Notes: generated from the sequence alone by a model not told the origin. A stretch of 64,000 nucleotides of DNA from Eutreptiella sp. 'Long Island Sound 2002' (GCA_964036045.1 OZ038398.1:23430052-23494051); one strand, 5' to 3'; shown: positions 31,946 to 43,480, counted from the stretch's first letter. Numbers and translations are program-made.

Positions 31946-32899
31946 GAAGGGCCCTCTACCCCGGAGGTCTTCTCCTCGTCGTCCTCGTGGGAATCTGAGC
32001 CCATCAACACCGAGGGAAGCTACCGACGGGCGACAGCGGGGCCCAGAAGCGGCCCAGCGCGGTCCTCACCGCCACACGCAGTGCCCCGCACACGCGCTCC
32101 CAGGGCCCGATCCGTTCACCGGTCAGGGAACCCGGCGCTGAGGAAGTCACGGCGTAGGGCACCACCTGCGCGGGTGCCCCGAGGGGTCAAAAGGCGGCAG
32201 TCGGTCACAGAACAGCCGGGGAGCCCACGGCGCAAGCGACCCCAGCTACAGCAAGGGGATGCGCGGTCACACACGGCCCTGGAGGCCCCAGACCGCCACG
32301 GGAGCCCAGCCGGAGCCCCCCTCCCCATGTCCAGGCATGCGCTCTCATACCTACAGCTCACAGGAGCTGACACTCCTGAGCGTGCGTCACGCATAGTGGT
32401 GGTAAGCACCCCAGAGGGGCAGCGCACCCCACTACCGACACGCAGCTCGGAGCAGCCTCCACACGAAAAGGGACGCGACATCCCCCCGGGGATAGCAAGG
32501 ATGTTGCAGCAGATCCGGATGCCCCCAGCAAGGCCACAACCGCTACAGCCCCGAAGGGAACCACGGCCCAACGAGCGGACTTCACGCACCGCCGTCCTGC
32601 CCCCTGGCCCCCCGATGGGGTTCAACGTAACCAGCACCCCGTCTCCGCGGGTGCTGAGCAGGCCAGGGCAATTCTCGCCATCTCCGGCATGGTCGCCGGC
32701 GGTGACTTCCAGTTGGCACTCCGTGCGGCACGTGACCCCGGAGCATTGGTCGCCCGCATGCACACCAGGGGGGGGGTCTAACCGACAGCAGGATTCACCT
32801 CACCTGCCCCCTGTCCTGCTGGCGCCCCTATTTGAGAGCGCAATGTCTACCCCGCGAAGGGACAGCACTCAGAGTGCGTCTGATGAGGACGTGCAATAG
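31946..32899 (+). pseudogene. continuation of LINE polyprotein after an in-frame TAG
   Basis: Same frame as the preceding fragment: after TAG it continues EGPSTPEVFSSSSWESEP and then a long Arg/Pro/Ser-rich tail ending SASDEDVQ and TAG. The composition joins smoothly with the segment before the stop, so a single point mutation (or programmed readthrough) separates one ORF into two. No domain is recognised; strongly basic patches could bind nucleic acid. Confidence 0.6.
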
Positions 32900-33653
32900 T
32901 ATGCCGTCCGGTGTTCTACCCCCCCCGATCTGCCCCCCACCCTGCTGGCTCCACTTTTTGAGAGCGTGATGTCTGCCTCGCGAGCGGGCAGCACTCATCG
33001 TGAGTGCGATGAGGACATGGGTCAGTATGAAGTCCAGTACTCTACCCCACCCTCCGTGGGGGAGTGGCCCCCTAACCCCTTTACCTTTCCCTCTCTTCGC
33101 GGAGCACAGCGTCTCTGCACGGAATTGCCTGGCATGGCCCGACAGGGCCAGGGATGGGTTCGTGACCCCCATGCACGACACTCCACCATGTTGTACAGCA
33201 TGCAGGAAGGTGCTCTGTCTTCCAACAGCGCGGAGGGGCTCATGAAGCATGGACGGGCCTCACGTGAGGCAACCTAAAGGACGGAGGGGGGAGCCTCTTG
33301 TCATACAGGGCGGCAGCTCTCCAGAAACCCGCGCGACTTGCCCCTTGGGTGAGTCTGGGGGCTGGAATGGGTAGAAGCCCCATGGACTATTGCTCCTTAA
33401 TATGATTTCCTTCCTACCACAGCACCATACGCACCGCTGAGCCCAGCCGCACTCACACAAACTCCGCGGTCGGACCATCCAACCTAATCCTACTGAAAAG
33501 AATTTAAGCGAGCAAGTTCGGTTCTGTCAAGCAAAGCGCAAGCGGCGACCCGTGCGTACGCCATAAACCAGATGCCCGGAGAAACAGGCGGCTTAGCTGC
33601 TACAAGTGCCCCTAACCACAGCAAGAAAGTCACGCGTCCTCCGCCTCGTTCAC

Positions 33654-34139
33654 ATGTGCAACTCCACCGTCAAACAGCAACTGTTGGACTTCTTGCAGGG
33701 AGCCGACCCACCACTTCCTACGGGCCCCCCCCGCTCTGTCCTCCTACTTGAACATTGCACAGAGGTGGCTGTCATGGTACGCGATTTTCAGCGGGCAGCA
33801 GCACAGTCGATGGAACGGCGTCATCTTGTCACACATTGGGGGGCACGCTTGAACACATACCTGCAATATGCGCTGAGACAACGTACCCAGGCGATGGGGC
33901 AAGCCACAAAAATTTACCTGGCGGCTGCTTGGAGCGTGTACCAACAGTGGCAGCAGCATCATGCACACGCACTGTTCACGGCCAAAGACACAATTTTTAT
34001 CGGACAGGCGACAGTGGTGCATCACGGCATTACACACACGCTCTTCTCTATTTACCACACTCGGGCCCTGCGATCTCACAGACATACAAGTATGGCGGCC
34101 GTGTGCAGCCATGCCACCTTCCTACTTGGCCGGCACTAG
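33654..34139 (+). CDS. hypothetical 161-aa protein, array unit 1
   Basis: ATG-started frame beginning MCNSTVKQQLLDFLQGADP, with helical mid-region (TYLQYALRQRTQAMGQATK) and an aromatic/His-rich end ...SHATFLLGRH. The frame also stays open 16 codons upstream. Identical in length in units 1, 2 and 3 and changed at one or two codons only (Gly-to-Pro near residue 24 in unit 2). I do not recognise a family. Identity among young copies does not prove selection. Confidence 0.3.
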   Translation: MCNSTVKQQLLDFLQGADPPLPTGPPRSVLLLEHCTEVAVMVRDFQRAAAQSMERRHLVTHWGARLNTYLQYALRQRTQAMGQATKIYLAAAWSVYQQWQQHHAHALFTAKDTIFIGQATVVHHGITHTLFSIYHTRALRSHRHTSMAAVCSHATFLLGRH

Positions 34140-34614
34140 CAAAGAATTTTTGATGCCTACCAAAAAGAGCGACGCTGGATCCAGCGCTGAACCCCAGTAC
34201 CCCTCCTCTGCACATGTTTCCCCGCCCCGCCCTCTCTGTGAACGGAACTGATTGTGCTCAGCTCCCTGGAATGACTGTCCTGCAAACGTCTTTTCCTGGC
34301 GGCCCTGCCGCCTACACGGCAGGCTGACACTGGTACTGAAGTCCAATGACATTTCACGCGAGCGGCCGCAGGCTCACTGCTGTATCTCCCCCCCTCCAAT
34401 GGAGCTGGTTGGGCCCGAGGCCGTGTGACGGTACTATCTGTGCCGCATCTTGGGGGGCGCACGAGCTAGGGCTGGGACTCTGGATGTCTGATCTGTTTTC
34501 ACGTCATACACCTGCCTTGGACCCCCCGCCCTACAGACAGGAGTAGTCAGGTTCGAACCCCTATAAAGGTCCAGTCTCTTTAAACGATTTTTGTGCCAAA
34601 TGGGGTAAGAGGCA

Positions 34615-34692
34615 TGGACGGTCTAGTGGTATGCGCCATGGTTGGCGCTCGTCGTCGTCGGGGGTTCGAACCCCGGTTCGTCTGTCCGTCCA
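34615..34692 (+). repeat. tRNA-like module in array unit 1
   Basis: Perfect 7-bp arms TGGACGG and CCGTCCA surround GGTCTAGTGGTATGCGCC (box-A-like), a GCGCC/GGCGC hairpin and CGGGGGTTCGAACCCCG (box-B/T-arm, 5-bp stem). Ten extra bases lie between the T-arm and the 3' arm, so it is not a standard tRNA. An internal pol III promoter is plausible. Confidence 0.55.
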
Positions 34693-34910
34693 GGGGCCCC
34701 CCGGTGAGGTCCCCGCCACCGCCCCCTTCAGCATCCCTCTCCACCATCGGCACCGCCGGTGGCCGGGTGGCGTGTCTCGTCCTCGTATTTTCATCCACGT
34801 CCATGAAACCCTGGCTCACAAAAACGTGGCAACAGACACAGCACACCTGCAGCAGCGCCCTCCGTCACTGGTACCGCCGGCCGCCGGGCGGCGCATTTCC
34901 TCCTCGTATT

Positions 34911-34990
34911 CCTCTTCCGCTTGCCTGCGGAAGAGGAATCGAACTCGGGTCTCCAGGGCTGCAGCCGGCTGCGCAGCCGCTGCAGTCCGC
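34911..34990 (-). repeat. opposed tRNA-like module in array unit 1
   Basis: Minus-strand reading: GCAGCGGCTGCGCAGCCGGC, then CCCGAGTTCGATTCCTCTTCC (box-B-like). A hairpin GGAAGAGGAAT/ATTCCTCTTCC flanks the end. The same module is at about 37790-37860 and 40690-40760. Confidence 0.45.
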
Positions 34991-36532
34991 CGCCAGAAAC
35001 CCCCCGTGCGGGCGCCGACCAGACGGTCAGACCAGTATGTTGTCCCCTGTCACCGGTGCCACCCTAACCCAGCACGTGGGCTGCCCTACCGCTTGCTTGA
35101 ATTTACAGCTAGAGGACCATAGATATGTATGTGCCGCCGATGAATGAACAAATGCACAAGTCGACACACCAATGAATAACTGATGAATTTATGAACCTTC
35201 ACATTTCTGGGATGCTTCGGCGTGGCAGTACCCGCTGCACTACCATGCATTAGTACTCTCTGCAGGCACAAATCCAGGTTTGCCTTCTGGCCACACGTTA
35301 CATCGGGTGACTGTACTGCGCCCTGCAGCACTGATGCAGAGACCGGGTTGTGAACCCGAGAGCCTTGTCGCTACTCAGCGCAGGCCTGTTGCAAAAAAAA
35401 AAAGCATACTTGTCAGTCGCACTTCGCACTTCACGTGGGTAAGACTTGTCCTCTACACCGAAATATGAAAGACTTCAGGCAGGTGTCGCCCAGCTCACCA
35501 GCCGTCGAAACCTGCATTATCCCCACAACGCTCTGTCCCAGCATGGGGTGGTAACATATTGTTGCACATCTTTTGTACACTGAAGGATGTTTCGTGTCAT
35601 TTATGCACGGCAGGGGGTTGTATATCCTTTGTAATGATATATGCAAAGGAGGACGTTTCCTCTGTCATTTGTACCCAGAAGGGCACAATACAAAGTTTGA
35701 TGTAGGAAAAACTGGATTTGAATTTTGGGCAAAAGTGTGTTGCTCACTGATGCTCACTGAAGCGCACAAATGGTGCTGAAATAGGGCCTGGGTAGTTGGT
35801 GGACCCATACCCCATCTCGGCACCTCAGCTGGTCCCCGTTGACCGGGCATCAATTTAAGCGGATTCGGCATGGTCTATAATGTAGGTAAGTGGGCCTCTT
35901 CTGGGCAAATGTGTTTGGCCTGTTGTGGGGCTTGCAAATGCTGCTGAGATCAGGCTCTGACATGGGGCCCAGCAAGTTGGCTGGCCCAAACCTCACCCCG
36001 GCACCTCGGCGGGGCAATCTGACAAGTCCATACCTGAGCGTACACCTGCCGAAACACTTGTTGACACTTGCCACCACGTGCCAAAAACATTGATGACACC
36101 TGCCGACACCTGCCGAGTTGCGTGGTGTGCGTGGAAGTGTTGTTCAGCATGGACACGGCGCACACAACACTGGGAGGGGGGTGACACGGGGGACCGACCA
36201 AAGCACTGCAATGCAGGAAGAGACACCGAACGGCACAGCACAGTAACAACAGCCACGGGCGCAACCAACATGGACACACCACAGCACCATACGCACCGCT
36301 GAGCCCAGCTGCACTCACACAAACTCCGCGGTCGGACCATCCAACCTAATCCTACCGAAAAGAATTTAAGCGAGCAAGTTCGGTTCTGTCAAGCATTCGG
36401 TTCTGTCAAGCAAAGCGCAAGCGGCGACCCGTGCGTACGCCACAAACCAGATGCCCGGAGAAACAGGCGGCTTAGCTGCTACAAGTGCCCCTAACCACAG
36501 CAAGAAAGTCACGCGTCCTCCGCCTCGTTCAC

Positions 36533-37018
36533 ATGTGCAACTCCACCGTCAAACAGCAACTGTTGGACTTCTTGCAGGGAGCCGACCCACCACTTCCTAC
36601 GCCCCCCCCCCGCTCTGTCCTCCTACTTGAACATTGCACAGAGGTGGCTGTCATGGTACGCGATTTTCAGCGGGCAGCAGCACAGTCGATGGAACGGCGT
36701 CATCTTGTCACACATTGGGGGGCACGCTTGAACACATACCTGCAATATGCGCTGAGACAACGTACCCAGGCGATGGGGCAAGCCACAAAAATTTACCTGG
36801 CGGCTGCTTGGAGCGTGTACCAACAGTGGCAGCAGCATCATGCACACGCACTGTTCACGGCCAAAGACACAATTTTTATCGGACAGGCGACAGTGGTGCA
36901 TCACGGCATTACACACACGCTCTTCTCTATTTACCACACTCGGGCCCTGCGATCTCACAGACATACAAGTATGGCGGCCGTGTGCAGCCATGCCACCTTC
37001 CTACTTGGCCGGCACTAG
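36533..37018 (+). CDS. hypothetical 161-aa protein, array unit 2
   Basis: Same frame as in unit 1; GG-to-CC change in the polyC stretch gives PTPPPRS in place of PTGPPRS. Unknown function. Confidence 0.3.
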   Translation: MCNSTVKQQLLDFLQGADPPLPTPPPRSVLLLEHCTEVAVMVRDFQRAAAQSMERRHLVTHWGARLNTYLQYALRQRTQAMGQATKIYLAAAWSVYQQWQQHHAHALFTAKDTIFIGQATVVHHGITHTLFSIYHTRALRSHRHTSMAAVCSHATFLLGRH

Positions 37019-37484
37019 CAAAGAATTTTTGATGCCTACCAAAAAGAGCGACGCTGGATCCAGCGCTGAACCCCAGTACCCCTCCTCTGCACATGTTTCC
37101 CCGCCCCGCCCTCTCTGTGAACGGAACTGATTGTGCTCAGCTCCCTGGAATGACTGTCCTGCAAACGTCTTTTCCTGGCGGCCCTGCCGCCTACACGGCA
37201 GGCTGACACTGGTACTGAAGTCCAATGACATTTCATGCGAGCGGCCGCAGGCTCACTGCTGTATCTCCCCCCCTCCAATGGAGCTGGTTGGGCCCGAGGC
37301 CGTGTGACGGTACTATCTGTGCTGCATCTTGGGGGGCGCACGAGCTAGGGCTGGGACTCTGGATGTTTTCACGTCATACACCTGCCTTGGACCCCCCGCC
37401 CTACAGACAGGAGTAGTCAGGTTCGAACCCCTATAAAGGTCCAGTCTCTTTAAACGATTTTTGTGCCAAATAGGGTAAGAGGCA

Positions 37485-37562
37485 TGGACGGTCTAGTGGT
37501 ATGCGCCATGGTTGGCGCTCGTCGTCGTCGGGGGTTAGAACCCCGGTTCGTCTGTCCGTCCA
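37485..37562 (+). repeat. tRNA-like module in array unit 2
   Basis: As in unit 1, with the arms TGGACGG/CCGTCCA intact but box B altered to GGTTAGAACC. Confidence 0.5.
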
Positions 37563-39431
37563 GGGGCCCCCCGGTGAGGTCCCCGCCACCGCCCCCTTCA
37601 GCATCCCTCTCCACCATCGGCACCGCCGGTGGCCGGGTGGCGTGTCTCGTCCTCGTATTTTCATCCACGTCCATGAAACCCTGGCTCACAAAAACGTGGC
37701 AACAGACACAGCACACCTGCAGCAGCGCCCTCCGTCACTGGTACCGCCGGCCGCCGGGCGGCGCATTTCCTCCTCGTATTCCTCTTCCGCTTGCCTGCGG
37801 AAGAGGAATCGAACTCGGGTCTCCAGGGCTGCAGCCGGCTGCGCAGCCGCTGCAGTACGCCGCCAGAAACCCCCCGTGCGGGCCCCGACCACCACCAAAC
37901 ACCCAGAGCATGTATGGGGTGACGGTCAGACCAGTATGTTGTCCCCTGTCACCGGTGCCACCCTAACCCAGCACGTGGGCTGCCCTACCGCTTGCTTGAA
38001 TTTACAGCTAGAGGACCATAGATATGTATGTGCCGCCGATGAATGAACAAATGCACAAGTCGACACACCAATGAATAACTGATGAATTTATGAACCTTCA
38101 CATTTCTGGGATGCTTCGGCGTGGCAGTACCCGCTGCACTACCATGCATTAGTACTCTCTGCAGGCACAAATCCAGGTTTGCCTTCTGGCCACACGTTAC
38201 ATCGGGTGACTGTACTGCGCCCTGCAGCACTGATGCAGAGACCGGGTTGTGAACCCGAGAGCCTTGTCGCTACTCAGCGCAGGCCTGTTGCAAAAAAAAA
38301 AAGCATACTTGTCAGTCGCACTTCGCACTTCACGTGGGTAAGACTTGTCCTCTACACCGAAATATGAAAGACTTCAGGCAGGTGTCGCCCAGCTCACCAG
38401 CCGTCGAAACCTGCATTATCCCCACAACGCTCTGTCCCAGCATGGGGTGGTAACATATTGTTGCACATCTTTTGTACACTGAAGGATGTTTCGTGTCATT
38501 TATGCACGGCAGGGGGTTGTATATCCTTTGTAATGATATATGCAAAGGAGGACGTTTCCTCTGTCATTTGTACACAGAAGGGCACAATACAAAGTTTGAT
38601 GTAGGAAAAACTGGATTTGAATTTTGGGCAAAAGTGTGTTGCTCACTGATGCTCACTGAAGCGCACAAATGGTGCTGAAATAGGGCCTGGGTAGTTGGTG
38701 GACCCATACCCCATCTCGGCACCTCAGCTGGTCCCCGTTGACCGGGCATCAATTTAAGCGGATTCGGCATGGTCTATAATGTAGGTAAGTGGGCCTCTTC
38801 TGGGCAAATGTGTTTGGCCTGTTGTGGGGCTTGCAAATGCTGCTGAGATCAGGCTCTGACATGGGGCCCAGCAAGTTGGCTGGCCCAAACCTCACCCCGG
38901 CACCTCGGCGGGGCAATCTGACAAGTCCATACCTGAGCGTACACCTGCCGAAACACTTGTTGACACTTGCCACCACGTGCCAAAAACGTTGATGACACCT
39001 GCCGACACCTGCCGAGTTGCGTGGTGTGCGTGGAAGTGTTGTTCAGCATGGACACAGCGCACACAACACTGGGAGGGGGGTGACACGGGGGACCGACCAA
39101 AGCACTGCAATGCAGGAAGAGACACTGAACGGCACAGCACAGTAACAACAGCCACGGGCGCAACCAACATGGACACACCACAGCACCATACGCACCGCTG
39201 AGCCCAGCTGCACTCACACAAACTCCGCGGTCGGACCATCCAACCTAATCCTACCGAAAAGAATTTAAGCGAGCAAGTTCGGTTCTGTCAAGCATTCGGT
39301 TCTGTCAAGCAAAGCGCAAGCGGCGACCCGTGCGTACGCCATAAACCAGATGCCCGGAGAAACAGGCGGCTTAGCTGCTACAAGTGCCCCTAACCACAGC
39401 AAGAAAGTCACGCGTCCTCCGCCTCGTTCAC

Positions 39432-39917
39432 ATGTGCAACTCCACCGTCAAACAGCAACTGTTGGACTTCTTGCAGGGAGCCGACCCACCACTTCCTACG
39501 GGCCCCCCCCGCTCTGTCCTCCTACTTGAACATTGCACAGAGGTGGCTGTCATGGTACGCGATTTTCAGCGGGCAGCAGCACAGTCGATGGAACGGCGTC
39601 ATCTTGTCACACATTGGGGGGCACGCTTGAACACATACCTGCAATATGCGCTGAGACAACGTACCCAGGCGATGGGGCAAGCCACAAAAATTTACCTGGC
39701 GGCTGCTTGGAGCGTGTACCAACAGTGGCAGCAGCATCATGCACACGCACTGTTCACGGCCAAAGACACAATTTTTATCGGACAGGCGACAGTGGTGCAT
39801 CACGGCATTACACACACGCTCTTCTCTATTTACCACACTCGGGCCCTGCGATCTCACAGACATACAAGTATGGCGGCCGTGTGCAGCCATGCCACCTTCC
39901 TACTGGGCCGGCACTAG
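39432..39917 (+). CDS. hypothetical 161-aa protein, array unit 3
   Basis: Same frame as in unit 1, restored PTGPPRS. Third-base change near the end (CTTGGC to CTGGGC) is silent in this frame. Unknown function. Confidence 0.3.
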   Translation: MCNSTVKQQLLDFLQGADPPLPTGPPRSVLLLEHCTEVAVMVRDFQRAAAQSMERRHLVTHWGARLNTYLQYALRQRTQAMGQATKIYLAAAWSVYQQWQQHHAHALFTAKDTIFIGQATVVHHGITHTLFSIYHTRALRSHRHTSMAAVCSHATFLLGRH

Positions 39918-40383
39918 CAAAGAATTTTTGATGCCTACCAAAAAGAGCGACGCTGGATCCAGCGCTGAACCCCAGTACCCCTCCTCTGCACATGTTTCCC
40001 CGCCCCGCCCTCTCTGTGAACGGAACTGATTGTGCTCAGCTCCCTGGAATGACTGTCCTGCAAACGTCTTTTCCTGGCGGCCCTGCCGCCTACACGGCAG
40101 GCTGACACTGGTACTGAAGTCCAATGACATTTCATGCGAGCGGCCGCAGGCTCGCTGCTGTATCCCCCCCCCTCCAATGGAGCTGGTTGGGCCCGAGGCC
40201 GTGTGACGGTACTATCTGTGCTGCATCTTGGGGGGCGCACGAGCTAGGGCTGGGACTCTGGATGTTTTCACGTCATACACCTGCCTTGGACCCCCCGCCC
40301 TACAGACAGGAGTAGTCAGGTTCGAACCCCTATAAAGGTCCAGTCTCTTTAAACGATTTTTGTGCCAAATAGGGTAAGAGGCA

Positions 40384-40461
40384 TGGACGGTCTAGTGGTA
40401 TGCGCCATGGTTGGCGCTCGTCGTCGTCGGGGGTTCGAACCCCGGTTCGTCTGTCCGTCCA
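40384..40461 (+). repeat. tRNA-like module in array unit 3
   Basis: Box B is intact here (GGGTTCGAACCCC); arms as in unit 1. Confidence 0.55.
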
Positions 40462-41200
40462 GGGGCCCCCCGGTGAGGTCCCCGCCACCGCCCCCTTCAG
40501 CATCCCTCTCCACCATCGGCACCGCCGGTGGCCGGGTGGCGTGTCTCGTCCTCGTATTTTCATCCACGTCCATGAAACCCTGGCTCACAAAAACGTGGCA
40601 ACAGACACAGCACACCTGCAGCAGCGCCCTCCGTCACTGGTACCGCCGGCCGCCGGGCGGCGCATTTCCTCCTCGTATTCCTCTTCCGCTTGCCTGCGGA
40701 AGAGGAATCGAACTCGGGTCTCCAGGGCTGCAGCCGGCTGCGCAGCCGCTGCAGTACGCCGCCAGAAACCCCCCGTGCGGGCCCCGACCACCACCAAACA
40801 CCCAGAGCATGTATGGGGTGACGGTCAGACCAGTATGTTGTCCCCTGTCACCGGTGCCACCCTAACCCAGCACGTGGGCTGCCCTACCGCTTGCTTGAAT
40901 TTACAGCTAGAGGACCATAGATATGTATGTGCCGCCGATGAATGAACAAATGCACAAGTCGACACACCAATGAATAACTGATGAATTTATGAACCTTCAC
41001 ATTTCTGGGATGCTTCGGCGTGGCAGTACCCGCTGCACTACCATGCATTAGTACTCTCTGCAGGCACAAATCCAGGTTTGCCTTCTGGCCACACGTTACA
41101 TCGGGTGACTGTACTGCGCCCTGCAGCACTGATGCAGAGACCGGGTTGTGAACCCGAGAGCCTTGTCGCTACTCAGCGCAGGCCTGTTGCAAAAAAAAAA

Positions 41201-42121
41201 AGCATACTTGTCAGTCGCACTTCGCACTTCACGTGGGTAAGACTTGTCCTCTACACCGAAATATGAAAGACTTCAGGCAGGTGTCGCCCAGCTCACCAGC
41301 CGTCGAAACCTGCATTATCCCCACAACGCTCTGTCCCAGCATGGGGTGGTAACATATTGTTGCACATCTTTTGTACACTGAAGGATGTTTCGTGTCATTT
41401 ATGCACGGCAGGGGGTTGTATATCCTTTGTAATGATATATGCAAAGGAGGACGTTTCCTCTGTCATTTGTACCCAGAAGGGCACAATACAAAGTTTGATG
41501 TAGGAAAAACTGGATTTGAATTTTGGGCAAAAGTGTGTTGCTCACTGATGCTCACTGAAGCGCACAAATGGTGCTGAAATAGGGCCTGGGTAGTTGGTGG
41601 ACCCATACCCCATCTCGGCACCTCAGCTGGTCCCCGTTGACCGGGCATCAATTTAAGCGGATTCGGCATGGTCTATAATGTAGGTAAGTGGGCCTCTTCT
41701 GGGCAAATGTGTTTGGCCTGTTGTGGGGCTTGCAAATGCTGCTGAGATCAGGCTCTGACATGGGGCCCAGCAAGTTGGCTGGCCCAAACCTCACCCCGGC
41801 ACCTCGGCGGGGCAATCTGACAAGTCCATACCTGAGCGTACACCTGCCGAAACACTTGTTGACACTTGCCACCACGTGCCAAAAACATTGATGACACCTG
41901 CCGACACCTGCCGAGTTGCGTGGTGTGCGTGGAAGTGTTGTTCAGCATGGACACAGCGCACACAACACTGGGAGGGGGGTGACACGGGGGACCGACCAAA
42001 GCACTGCAATGCAGGAAGAGACACTGAACGGCACAGCACAGTAACAACAGCCACGGGCGCAACCAACATGGACACACCACAGCACCATACGCACCGCTGA
42101 GCCCAGCCGCGCCCACACAAC
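41201..42121 (+). repeat. array unit 4, 3'-truncated
   Basis: Only the first ~910-920 bp are present; similarity fades after GAGCCCAGCCGC at about 42110. This edge is about 20-35 bp beyond the position at which the LINE entered unit 1. Downstream sequence (42374-42450) is still rich in ACACCTGCCG. Confidence 0.88.
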
Positions 42122-43480
42122 ACAGCCCGCCAACACGGAGGGCCAGGCCAGCAACACACCACTAGCACGGGACGGGTCTACATTCTGTCACAGGCACTTA
42201 AGACTACGTTTCCAATTGGGTGAATAACCAGCTTCTAGGAGCCAGTCCCCAGCACAACCCCAGGAACAAGCCCTTTTGTTCGACACACTATGGCCCTCTT
42301 TGTGTGTGCGCGCTTGTGTGCTGGTGGGTATGTCCGTTTGTGTGTGTGGTTTCCAGCAATAGCCACTGCAATGCCTAACACCTGCCGACACCTGCCGACA
42401 CCTGCCGGAAAAATCCTCGGCATTGCTGACACCTGCCTGGGCAGGTGTTACGCACAGGTATGGACAAGTCCCTGTTTGGACTGGGAATTGAATTTGGGCA
42501 GATCCAGGATGGGTAGTAACAGAGGAAAGCGTGGTTTTGGATTCATTGGTAAAAGTGTCTTGCCCAGTGCCCAATTCAAGCAGCAAGTCATGGAAGGTCC
42601 CCTCCCGCTCCGCCTCTGCCCCTCCCGAATGGCCAATGCCCATTGGCAGGTTGTGGGCCAACCAACGCCAACCTGTGGTGGCTGGACTGGACCTTGACCC
42701 AAGAGCTACAGAGGTGCCAATTTGGAATTACTTTTGGGCGCCCCCCCCCTCAAAAAGAAGACACAGCCAAAGTAAGACGGCGCACATGTGGTGGGTGGGG
42801 GGCAGGGCGAACCCCAAAATAGGCGCAAAACAAGGAGGGCAACGATGTACATGGCCTGGGGGGCTGGAAATCAACTTCGACACAAAATTTCTGTGGCGCC
42901 TGTGGCGCCCTATTTGGGAGCTCATCCACCTCCCTACCAGCCGGAACTAGCGGTCCCCAACCCTCACAAGGTCAAGTGAACTGCACCGGGCAGGGATGTT
43001 GGAGGTAAACCAACGGGTTGATGGGCGTAGCAGTGAGGGGGACACCCCGACAAGGCCCTGGGACTGGTACCCCCCTCCTACTACCACAGTCGGAGGGTAA
43101 CCACCCCCCCTCCTCCCACAGCACACAAAAGTCGGGCAACATATACAAGCGCACCCTCCGGCCCCGGTACCGAAGCATGGACCTAGAAGTGCTTCCCTGT
43201 GCCAAGCCACCCTTATTTCCCCCCAAAAGGCAACATGCCTGAAAATGCTGCGCACCACTGATTTTCCCTGGCGGCTGTGGACAAGCACTTTCCTCCTAAC
43301 ACTCAAAGCTGTGTGTACACCTGGATGTAGCAACCGGCACGTTTACTGCCCCGCCCTGTGTATCTCACACCAATTTTACCCACCAATTTGCATCGTCTTT
43401 CTTTCCCACTCCTCTTTGAAAGCTCTGTGCCTTGGGGTGGTTACAACCAGTAGCTCTTGGGAGGTAGCTGTGTCAAACAA
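42122..43480. other. intergenic upstream of hisG
   Basis: Contains a cluster of ACACCTGCCGACACCTGCCG at about 42376-42410 and no recognised coding sequence. The last ~100 bp probably belong to the hisG 5' leader. Confidence 0.4.

Larger units (their letters stand above)
29385..33415 (+). mobile_element. 5'-truncated non-LTR retrotransposon with 18-bp target duplication
   Basis: ACCACAGCACCATACGCA occurs at both edges (29367-29384 and 33416-33433) and only once at the same place in each uninterrupted array unit (for example near 36278-36295), which defines the insertion to the base. The 4,031-bp insert starts in the middle of the RT palm and runs through RT thumb, zinc finger, a long Arg/Pro-rich tail and a 3' region with a ~122-bp imperfect tandem duplication (about 32800-33035). 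The 3' end (ATGATTTCCTTCCT) has no poly(A). Confidence 0.93.
28492..35402 (+). repeat. array unit 1 (interrupted by LINE)
   Basis: Compared with units 2-3, it lacks a 17-bp internal duplication (ATTCGGTTCTGTCAAGC, present at about 36403) and a ~29-bp segment near 35020, and has 9 extra bases near 34488. It is thus the most divergent unit. The left edge abuts unique sequence with no A-run before it. Confidence 0.9.
35403..38301 (+). repeat. array unit 2 (2,899 bp)
   Basis: Full unit. Box B of its tRNA-like module (37485-37562) has C-to-A (GGGGTTAGAAC), which should weaken TFIIIC binding relative to units 1 and 3. Confidence 0.93.
38302..41200 (+). repeat. array unit 3 (2,899 bp)
   Basis: Full unit, nearly identical to unit 2, sharing its 17-bp internal duplication and 29-bp segment. 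Units 2 and 3 are therefore closest relatives. Confidence 0.93.
28492..42121 (+). repeat. head-to-tail array of a 2,899-bp unit (3 full + 1 partial copy)
   Basis: Every unit opens with AGCATAC(C/T)(C/T)GTCAGTCGCAC and the full ones end with GGCCTGTTGC plus A11. Starts are 28492, 35403, 38302 and 41201; spacing between the last three is exactly 2,899 bp. Unit 1 is 6,911 bp because it carries a 4,031-bp LINE plus 18-bp target duplication; without these it is 2,862 bp. Unit 4 stops at about 42110-42121. Copies differ by a few substitutions and small indels, so the array is recent or homogenised. Contents of a unit: a 5' 900-bp region rich in ACACCTGCCG, a 161-codon ORF, a plus-strand tRNA-like module, an opposed tRNA-like module and the A-run. 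Confidence 0.93.

Noticed and set aside
34615-34692. Genuine tRNA gene in the array
   Set aside because: The T-arm is followed by ten unpaired bases before the acceptor-like arm and the D-arm is poor, so it is described as tRNA-like.
28492-42121. CRISPR array or centromeric satellite
   Set aside because: Units are kilobases long with no short repeat-spacer pattern, and only about 3.3 units are present in a gene-containing region.
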